From Oscillospiraceae bacterium (lineage in GTDB: Bacteria; Bacillota_A; Clostridia; Oscillospirales; CAG-272): DNA of 20,666 nt. Of the stretch, positions 15,240 to 20,666 are shown in pieces. The notes below the pieces were generated by a model. It was not told the origin of the DNA. It searched no databases and was given only the letters and a program-made list of their open reading frames with translations. Each line of letters opens with the position of its first letter. Position 1 is the first letter of the stretch. The stretch covers positions 1-20,666 of the forward strand of contig SVSO01000027.1 in NCBI GenBank assembly GCA_015064195.1. Direction: 5' to 3'. The position numbers and the translations under genes were made by a program.

Positions 15240-15743
15240 TTATTCCTCCCACGAATACTGCGTCAGCTGACCGTCGCCGCGCAGACCCTCGAAATCCCGC
15301 TGGCGGAAGACCTCGTAGACGGCGATGGCGGCGGAGTTGGAGAGATTGAGGGAACGGAGTGTATCCCGCATGGGAATGCGTACACAGCGTTCGGGATTTT
15401 TGTAAAGCAGCTCCTCCGGCAGTCCCTTCGTCTCCTTGCCGAACATGAGAAATACCCGCTTCGGATAGGTGATGTCCGTGTAGCGATGTTTTGCCTTGGT
15501 GGTGAAGCAGAAAAATTCCGCATCGGGATTTTTTGCAAAAAAATCGTCCAGATTGTCGTAATAGGTGATGTCCAGCTTGTCCCAATAGTCAAGCCCCGCC
15601 CGCTTGAGCTTGCGGTCATCGATGGCAAATCCCAGCGGACGGACGAGATGGAGGGAAGCGCCGGTAGCGGCACAGGTGCGGGCGATATTGCCGGTATTCT
15701 GGGGGATCTCCGGCTCAACGAGTACGATATTGATGTCGTTCAT
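15240..15743 (-). CDS. trmL: tRNA (cytidine/uridine-34 2'-O)-methyltransferase
   Basis: The 167-residue protein is a SPOUT-class methyltransferase of the TrmL (YibK/CspR) family. It uses S-adenosylmethionine to methylate the ribose of the wobble nucleotide in certain leucine tRNAs. Motif 1 is PEIPQNTGNIARTC (11-24), motif 2 is FLMFGKETKGLP (98-109), and motif 3 is RSLNLSNSAAIAVYE (130-144); the last two form the trefoil knot. GAGG lies 8 bases upstream of the ATG at 15743. An ATG two codons earlier is too close to the Shine-Dalgarno site. Its length is normal for the family. It is divergent from the gene at 15827 and ends at a strong terminator. Confidence 0.95.
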   Translation of the reverse strand: MNDINIVLVEPEIPQNTGNIARTCAATGASLHLVRPLGFAIDDRKLKRAGLDYWDKLDITYYDNLDDFFAKNPDAEFFCFTTKAKHRYTDITYPKRVFLMFGKETKGLPEELLYKNPERCVRIPMRDTLRSLNLSNSAAIAVYEVFRQRDFEGLRGDGQLTQYSWEE

Positions 15744-15786
15744 GATCATTTCCTCATAAAAATATGTGTAGCCGTCCGATTTCGGG

Positions 15787-15808
15787 GAATACTGAGGGGG
15801 AAGTATTC
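15787..15808. repeat. Inverted repeat in the divergent trmL intergenic region
   Basis: GAATACT (15787-15793) and AGTATTC (15802-15808) form a perfect 7-base inverted repeat with an 8-base purine loop, followed by TTTTAT. It sits 6 bases before the Shine-Dalgarno site of the gene at 15827. It may be an operator or leader hairpin. I find no convincing promoter for either divergent gene here. Confidence 0.35.
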
Positions 15809-15826
15809 TTTTATGGAGGGCTGAAG

Positions 15827-16711
15827 ATGCGAAAATTCCGAAGCGATCGGGCAAATCTTTCCGATCCGCGCATTGCGTATACGCTTCTGCTGGCCATTTC
15901 CCTCGCCTGCACGGTCATGGGGATGCTGGCAAACCGGGCGGAGAACCGGCTTGCGGCGTGGCAGCTTGACGATTACCGGAGCGCACTTTGTGAGTGCGCC
16001 GATGCTCTGACGGTATGGCGCGAGGCGGAAGGGGACATGAGAACAGCGGCGGCACTCCGATTCCGCAACGCGGCGGCGGCACTGCCCACGGATGCGCCCC
16101 GTGAGCCGCTGCTGACACTGGCGGAGTCCATGCGCACCGGTGACGCCGCGCCGCAGACGGTTCAGACGCTGGCCGATACCTTTGCGCTGCTGGCGGCATT
16201 TGACTATCCCGACGGCGAAACTGCGCGGGACATGATCGTTGGCACGCTTATGGATGTGACGGACGGCCTTGGTGATGCTCCGGAGACGGATGCGGCGGAA
16301 CCGGTATCGGGGCCGGACACGTCATGGTATAGCCGCAGAAGAGCACAGGAGACGGTGGAGGGGCTGTTCGGGAGTGCGGTGGCCTGCGAGGCATCGGCGG
16401 ACGGGGATGCATGGGTGGCCGAGACGGAGAATCTGCGGATGCGCTTCTCCGCCTTTGACGGCAGTCTCGAGAGCTTTGTCTATATCCGCCTCGGCGATGC
16501 GCCGGATGTGGTCTGCAATGATGCAGAGCTTTTGGAGCGGGCATCGGAATTTGCGGGAGAGAGGCTTCGGCTCGGCGCGGTGACGGAGGCGGCACTGACG
16601 GACAGTCTGGGCGGATTCCGTGCGGTGAGCCTTGTCTGCCGTGCCGGTGAGTACCGGGCCGTGCTGGATCCGTGGGGCAGAGTCTGGAGCATGGCAAAAG
16701 TAAAAAGGTGA
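15827..16711 (+). CDS. N-terminally anchored protein, possibly YpeB-like
   Basis: I cannot assign this 294-residue protein firmly. A basic N-terminus is followed by one membrane helix (about 17-36), an Ala-rich helical region (about 37-150), an acidic Pro-containing linker, then two repeats that look like PepSY domains. The first is RRRAQETVEGLFG at 170-182 followed by beta-like segments to about 221. The second starts near 232 and ends at VLDPWGRVWSM. Anchor, helical region and PepSY-like repeats are the layout of YpeB, which localises the germination lytic enzyme SleB in spores, but it is shorter (YpeB is about 450 residues) and no sleB is adjacent. GGAGGG lies 6 bases before the ATG. Its codon use matches the surroundings. 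Its stop lies inside the rpsT terminator stem. Confidence 0.75.
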   Translation: MRKFRSDRANLSDPRIAYTLLLAISLACTVMGMLANRAENRLAAWQLDDYRSALCECADALTVWREAEGDMRTAAALRFRNAAAALPTDAPREPLLTLAESMRTGDAAPQTVQTLADTFALLAAFDYPDGETARDMIVGTLMDVTDGLGDAPETDAAEPVSGPDTSWYSRRRAQETVEGLFGSAVACEASADGDAWVAETENLRMRFSAFDGSLESFVYIRLGDAPDVVCNDAELLERASEFAGERLRLGAVTEAALTDSLGGFRAVSLVCRAGEYRAVLDPWGRVWSMAKVKR

Positions 16712-16729
16712 TGAAGGAGCTTCATCACC
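16702..16729 (-). terminator. Rho-independent terminator of rpsT
   Basis: A perfect 10-pair stem (16707-16716 with 16720-16729) with a 3-base loop is followed on the minus strand by five Ts (16706-16702) and then a further T-rich stretch. It lies 23 bases after the rpsT stop and overlaps the stop codon of the convergent gene. On the plus strand AAAATTT follows, which is weaker. Confidence 0.88.
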
Positions 16730-16752
16730 AAAATTTACATATAAGAGTGCGA

Positions 16753-17019
16753 TTACGCGCCCAGCTTGTTGAGCTTCACGGTAAAATTGCTCTTTTTTCT
16801 TGCAGCGTTGTTCTTGTGAAGAATGCCCTTGGCAACTGCCTGGTCGATCTTCTTGACTGCTGCTTTGTAGGTCTCAGCGGCTGCAGCCTTGTCACCGGAT
16901 GCGAGAGCTGCTTCGTACTTCTTCATAGAAGTCTTGAGAGCGGTCTTGAGCATCTTGTTCTGCAGGGTCTTTGCTTCGATAACCTTAACGCGCTTCTTTG
17001 CGGATTTAATGTTCGGCAA
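16753..17019 (-). CDS. rpsT: 30S ribosomal protein S20
   Basis: The 88-residue primary 16S rRNA-binding protein has the usual S20 features: PNIKSAKKRVK at the N-terminus, a long Lys/Ala-rich helical bundle, and the AVAKGILHKNNAARKKS segment near the C-terminus. The initiation codon is TTG (17017-17019). Homologues begin (M)PNIKSAKKR, and the perfect Shine-Dalgarno AAGGAGGTGA (17034-17025) ends 5 bases before it. The frame is open upstream to 17133, but that stretch is the promoter and leader, not protein. A weak start codon behind a maximal Shine-Dalgarno site recalls S20 of other bacteria, where non-AUG starts contribute to autoregulation. It has its own promoter and terminator and is monocistronic. 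Confidence 0.97.
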   Translation of the reverse strand: MPNIKSAKKRVKVIEAKTLQNKMLKTALKTSMKKYEAALASGDKAAAAETYKAAVKKIDQAVAKGILHKNNAARKKSNFTVKLNKLGA

Positions 17020-17043
17020 ACTGTTCACCTCCTTCAAAATCGT

Positions 17044-17084
17044 CTGCATTAGGCTTAGACTGACATGGTTTTCGCCTGATGCAG
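17044..17084 (-). promoter_or_regulatory. Structured 5' leader element of rpsT
   Basis: In the roughly 95-base rpsT leader, an 11-base inverted repeat (17084-17074 with 17054-17044, one mismatched pair) encloses a 19-base loop. It ends 10 bases upstream of the Shine-Dalgarno site. Upstream in the same leader are a short GCTGT/ACAGC hairpin and a GGGCCC palindrome that could compete with the stem. This fits an S20-responsive or other translational control element, but no known leader motif was recognised. Confidence 0.45.
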
Positions 17085-17121
17085 CCGGGGCCCACTGCTG
17101 TACAACAGCACTTCTCAATAT

Positions 17122-17150
17122 ATGATACCACAATTTTCGGAAAATATCAA
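17122..17150 (-). promoter_or_regulatory. SigA promoter of rpsT
   Basis: On the minus strand TTGATA (17150-17145), a 17-base spacer and TATCAT (17127-17122) form a good promoter. Transcription should start near 17115, giving a leader of about 95 bases. Confidence 0.83.
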
Positions 17151-17244
17151 GGGGTTTTTAAAAATTTCTCAAAATTATTTTGACAAATTTTTTGTGTGAA
17201 TGGAGACAGATATAAAATAATACGGAAAATTTTTGATTTCCCCC

Positions 17245-17273
17245 TTGACAAACTTACAATAGTATGCTATAAT
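17245..17273 (+). promoter_or_regulatory. Perfect-consensus SigA promoter of rpoB
   Basis: TTGACA (17245-17250), a 17-base spacer and TATAAT (17268-17273) match the consensus exactly. Transcription should start near 17280. Confidence 0.92.
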
Positions 17274-17279
17274 AATATA

Positions 17280-17470
17280 CTGCATTATAATTGCTTTGAT
17301 TATGCGCATTTTTGTCCCGATTCCAAAAAATGTTCAGAAAAATCGGTAAATTTGTGCATATTTCTCTTGCGCGCTGCACGATCAATTCCCCATCTGCTTC
17401 TATTATACCACAGGATTTGGTCGTTGTAAATACCCGGATGTCAATTTTGTTGAATGGAGTGATAGTTTTT
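17280..17470 (+). other. Long 5' leader of rpoB
   Basis: About 190 untranslated bases separate the predicted start of transcription from the rpoB ATG. The leader is AT-rich. It contains CCGATT/AATCGG repeats (17317-17322 and 17341-17346) around an 18-base loop, and a minus-strand promoter-like site at 17402-17429. I see no plus-strand terminator hairpin and no reading frame with a ribosome-binding site before rpoB. Confidence 0.5.
17402..17429 (-). promoter_or_regulatory. Promoter-like site, minus strand, inside the rpoB leader
   Basis: On the minus strand TTACAA (17429-17424) is followed after 16 bases by TATAAT (17407-17402), with an extended -10 TGG directly before it. Transcripts would start near 17395 and run antisense to the rpoB leader and across its promoter towards rpsT. 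It may be a second rpsT promoter, an antisense RNA promoter, or chance in AT-rich DNA. Confidence 0.4.
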
Positions 17471-20400
17471 ATGGTGGTCAAACCCACGATGCTTGGCAAG
17501 ACCGAACGCATGAGCTTCGCTAAGATCGGCGATACTCTGGAAATGCCCAACCTCATCGAGGTCCAGAAAAAGTCATACAGGTGGTTCCTTGAGGAGGGTC
17601 TTCGCGAGGTGCTGCATGATGTGTCACCGATTACCGACTATTCCGGCAATCTGGTGATCGAATTCATCGACTACACCATCGACCCTACCCCGAAATATCC
17701 CGAGGAGGAATGCAAGGAGCGCGATACCAACTATGCGGCTCCCCTGCGCGTCACCGTCCGCCTCACCAATAAGGCGACCGGCGAGGTGAAGGAATCCGCT
17801 GTGTTCATGGGCGACTTCCCGCTGATGACCGACAACGGTACGTTCATCATCAACGGTGCAGAGCGTGTCATCGTCTCTCAGATCGTCCGCTCTCCCGGCA
17901 TCTACTACGAAACCTCGATCGACAAGACCGGTAAGGTTCTCTTTGCCGCCACTGTCATTCCCTATCGCGGCGCATGGCTCGAATATGAGACGGACGCCAA
18001 CGATATCTTCTATGTACGCATCGATAAGAACCGCAAGATCCCGATCACGGTGCTCATCCGCGCGCTCGGCATTGAATCGAATGACGAAATCGTGAAGTAT
18101 TTCGGCAGCGATCCCAAGCTGGTGGCCACCATGGAAAAGGACATGATGCAGGCGGAGGCTGACAAGAATCACACCTCCCTCGGCGATGAGTCCTTAAAGG
18201 AGATCTACAAGAAGCTGCGTCCCGGCGAACCGCCGCTGGTGGAAAGCGCACAGCTTCTGCTCAACAACCTGTTCTTCGATCCCAAGCGCTACGATCTGGC
18301 AGCGGTCGGCCGTTACAAGTACGACAAGAAGCTGGCTCTCGGCAAGCGCATTGCCGGTCACAAGCTGGCCCGCACTGTCATCTCTCCCATCACCGGTGAG
18401 CTTCTGTATGAAGCAGAGGAGCTTCTGGACGAGGAGAAGGCAATGAACATCGAGCACGCCGGTGTCAACGAGGTTTATCTCTACCTCGAGGACGGCGAGA
18501 CGGAAGTCAAGGTGTTCGGCAACGGCATGATCGAGCCCCGCTATGTCATCGGCTGCGACCTTACCGATATTGGCATCACCGAAAAGGTGAAGCTGTCCGT
18601 CATGATCGAGCTGCTGGAAGAAGCCGGCGGCGACATCGACGCTTTCAAGAAGCTGGCCGTCACCAGAATGGGCGAGCTTTGCCCCAAGCATATCACCAAG
18701 GACGACATTTTCGCGTCCATCAACTACCTCACCTGCCTGTCTCACGATATCGGCGTGAGAGACGACATCGACCATCTGGGCAATCGTCGTCTCCGCTCTG
18801 TCGGTGAGCTTCTGCAGAATCAGCTGCGCATCGGCTTCTCCCGTATGGACAAGACCGTCAAGGAGCGCATGACCACGCAGGATGCCGAGACGCTGACTCC
18901 CAATACCCTCATCAACATCAGACCCGTTGTCACCGCGATCCGCGAATTCTTCGGAAGCTCGCCGCTGTCGCAGTTTATGGATCAGAACAACCCGCTGGCT
19001 GAGCTGACCCACAAACGCCGTCTGTCCGCACTTGGCCCGGGCGGTCTGTCCCGTGACCGTGCGTCCTTTGAAGTGCGCGACGTTCACTACACGCACTATG
19101 GCCGTATGTGCCCCATCGAGACACCTGAAGGCCCGAACATCGGTCTGATCTCCTATCTGTCTACCTACGCTAAGATCAACAACTACGGCTTCATCGAGGC
19201 TCCTTACCGCAAGATCGATAAGGAACGCGGCGTTGTCACCGACGAAGTGGTCTATATGACCGCTGACGTGGAGGACAATTACACCATCGCACAGGCCAAC
19301 GAGCCGCTGGATGAAGAAGGACACTTCATCAACAGCCGCATCTCCGGCCGCCGCAGAAACGAGATCCTTGAATTCAACTCCACCGAGGCGGATTTCATGG
19401 ACGTTTCGCCGAAGATGGTCGTTTCCGTCGCAACTGCCTGCATCCCCTTCCTGGAAAACGATGACAACTCCCGCGCGCTCATGGGCTCCAATATGCAGAA
19501 GCAGGCTGTGCCGCTGCTGGTATCCGATGCGCCCATCGTTGCAACCGGTATGGAGTACAAGGCGGCGGTTGACTCCGGCGTCGTTGTATGCGCAAAGAAT
19601 GCCGGCTATGTGGAAAGAGTCTGCGCGGATGAGATCGTTATCCGCACCGATGCCGGAACCAAGGATGTTTATCATCTCATTAAGTTTAAGAGATCCAACC
19701 AGGGCACCTGCGTCAACCAGCGCCCCATCGTCAACCTCGGCGAGCGCGTGGAGGAAAAGCAGGTCATCGCAGACGGTCCCGCAACCGATCACGGCGAAAT
19801 CTCCCTCGGTAAGAATGCCCTCATCGGCTTCATGACGTGGGAAGGCTACAACTACGAGGACGCGGTTCTCCTGAACGAGCGTCTCGTCCGTGACGATATT
19901 TACACCTCCATCCACATCGAGGAATATTCTCACGAAGCACGCGACACCAAGCTCGGTCCGGAAGAGATCACCCGCGAAATCCCCAACGTGGGCGAGGACG
20001 CGCTCAAGGATCTCACCCCCGACGGTATCATCCGCAAGGGTACGGAAGTCCGTGCCGGCGATATTCTGGTCGGTAAGGTCACGCCCAAGGGCGAGACGGA
20101 GCTGACCGCCGAGGAACGTCTGCTCCGTGCCATCTTCGGCGAAAAGGCCCGCGAAGTCCGCGATACGTCCCTCAGACTGCCTCACGGCGAATCCGGTATC
20201 GTCATCGACGTCAAGGTGTTCTCAAGGGAGACCTCCGACGAGCTGCCGCCCGGAGTCAACAAGGTTGTCCGCGTTTATATCGCACAGAAGCGTAAGATCT
20301 CGGTCGGCGACAAGATGGCAGGCCGTCACGGAAACAAGGGTGTCGTATCCCGCATCCTTCCGCCCGAGGATATGCCCTTCCTGCCCGACGGTACTCCGCT

Positions 20401-20666
20401 TGATATCGTGCTGAACCCGATGGGCGTACCTTCGCGAATGAACATCGGACAGGTGCTTGAGGTTCACCTCGGCATTGCGGCAAAGAAGCTCGGCTGGAAG
20501 ATCATGACTCCCGTATTCGACGGCGCGAACGAGAAGGATATCGCAGAGTGCTTAAAGATGGCGGGCATGAACGAAAACGGCAAGACGATCCTCTACGACG
20601 GACGCACGGGCGAACCGTTTGATAACCCTGTCACCGTCGGTATCATGTACTACCTCAAGCTGCATC
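17471..20666 (+). CDS. rpoB: DNA-directed RNA polymerase subunit beta (partial, 3' end outside window)
   Basis: The first 1,065 codons of RpoB are present and run off the right edge with no stop; perhaps 100-200 residues are missing. The beta subunit forms half of the RNA polymerase catalytic cleft. The ATG at 17471 has GGAG (17456-17459) 11 bases upstream; an ATG at 17489 is a weaker alternative. Recognisable parts include [19 protein letters not shown] in the protrusion, the fork/rifampicin region [39 protein letters not shown], and [15 protein letters not shown] near the right end. In the rifampicin pocket, D504, H514 and S519 (E. coli D516, H526, S531) are all wild type, so target-based rifampicin resistance is not expected. 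The upstream neighbour is divergent rpsT, not rplL. Confidence 0.99.
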   Translation, partial: MVVKPTMLGKTERMSFAKIGDTLEMPNLIEVQKKSYRWFLEEGLREVLHDVSPITDYSGNLVIEFIDYTIDPTPKYPEEECKERDTNYAAPLRVTVRLTNKATGEVKESAVFMGDFPLMTDNGTFIINGAERVIVSQIVRSPGIYYETSIDKTGKVLFAATVIPYRGAWLEYETDANDIFYVRIDKNRKIPITVLIRALGIESNDEIVKYFGSDPKLVATMEKDMMQAEADKNHTSLGDESLKEIYKKLRPGEPPLVESAQLLLNNLFFDPKRYDLAAVGRYKYDKKLALGKRIAGHKLARTVISPITGELLYEAEELLDEEKAMNIEHAGVNEVYLYLEDGETEVKVFGNGMIEPRYVIGCDLTDIGITEKVKLSVMIELLEEAGGDIDAFKKLAVTRMGELCPKHITKDDIFASINYLTCLSHDIGVRDDIDHLGNRRLRSVGELLQNQLRIGFSRMDKTVKERMTTQDAETLTPNTLINIRPVVTAIREFFGSSPLSQFMDQNNPLAELTHKRRLSALGPGGLSRDRASFEVRDVHYTHYGRMCPIETPEGPNIGLISYLSTYAKINNYGFIEAPYRKIDKERGVVTDEVVYMTADVEDNYTIAQANEPLDEEGHFINSRISGRRRNEILEFNSTEADFMDVSPKMVVSVATACIPFLENDDNSRALMGSNMQKQAVPLLVSDAPIVATGMEYKAAVDSGVVVCAKNAGYVERVCADEIVIRTDAGTKDVYHLIKFKRSNQGTCVNQRPIVNLGERVEEKQVIADGPATDHGEISLGKNALIGFMTWEGYNYEDAVLLNERLVRDDIYTSIHIEEYSHEARDTKLGPEEITREIPNVGEDALKDLTPDGIIRKGTEVRAGDILVGKVTPKGETELTAEERLLRAIFGEKAREVRDTSLRLPHGESGIVIDVKVFSRETSDELPPGVNKVVRVYIAQKRKISVGDKMAGRHGNKGVVSRILPPEDMPFLPDGTPLDIVLNPMGVPSRMNIGQVLEVHLGIAAKKLGWKIMTPVFDGANEKDIAECLKMAGMNENGKTILYDGRTGEPFDNPVTVGIMYYLKLH

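Noticed and set aside
16753..17133. S20 extended by 38 residues from an upstream ATG at 17133
   Set aside because: The extension covers the promoter and leader, has no homology to S20, and the TTG at 17019 has a perfect Shine-Dalgarno site.
17180..17216. TTGACA at 17180 with downstream TATAAA at 17211 as an extra rpoB promoter
   Set aside because: The spacer would be 25 bases and no other -10 fits at 16-18 bases.
18999..19040. Possible rifampicin-resistance variant in RpoB
   Set aside because: The residues equivalent to E. coli D516, H526 and S531 are wild type, and Ala at the S522 position is usual in Firmicutes.

Overview
The window looks like chromosomal DNA from a moderately GC-rich, low-GC-lineage Gram-positive bacterium, most likely an anaerobic gut or rumen Clostridia of the Oscillospiraceae/Christensenellales type. 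The evidence is an IreB-family protein, an HPr-like (Crh-like) protein without the PTS histidine, a possible YpeB-like spore protein, Firmicutes-type RpoB and S20, acetate kinase, and cytosolic carbohydrate-active enzymes. Promoters are close to the SigA consensus and Shine-Dalgarno sites are strong. I see no prophage, transposon, CRISPR array, tRNA or rRNA.

Layout. (1) 153-3165, plus strand: promoter, ireB, ribF, a DacA-like serine peptidase with two degenerate catalytic motifs, and a 43-residue single-pass membrane protein, closed by a very strong terminator. (2) 6375-2917, minus strand: promoter, a multi-pass membrane protein, a small single-pass membrane protein and a cytosolic GH78 alpha-L-rhamnosidase-like enzyme. 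The best minus-strand terminator lies beyond the 43-residue gene, so the two convergent transcripts should overlap. (3) 6442-8377, plus: perfect-consensus promoter, a Xer-like tyrosine recombinase and an overlapping Cof-type HAD phosphatase. (4) 8374-12372, plus: ackA, a DUF1015 protein and a beta-lactamase-fold serine hydrolase in a tight operon. (5) 12450-15199, plus: an HPr-like gene with its own promoter and terminator, then a heparinase II/III-family protein whose ribosome-binding site follows the terminator directly. (6) 15200-16711: trmL (minus) divergent from an N-terminally anchored, possibly YpeB-like protein (plus). (7) 16702-20666: rpsT (minus, TTG start, structured leader) divergent from rpoB (plus, perfect promoter, long leader), which runs off the right edge.

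How the genes fit together. Most are core functions: FAD synthesis, tRNA modification, ribosome and RNA polymerase, acetate formation. They are interleaved with glycan-processing enzymes (GH78 and heparinase-like) that lack export signals and would act on imported oligosaccharides. No large undescribed system is evident. The points most worth a second look are the degenerate DacA-like protein, the small membrane gene overlapped by antisense transcription, the two uncharacterised membrane proteins paired with GH78, the HPr-like/terminator/heparinase arrangement, the rpsT leader, and a minus-strand promoter-like site inside the rpoB leader.
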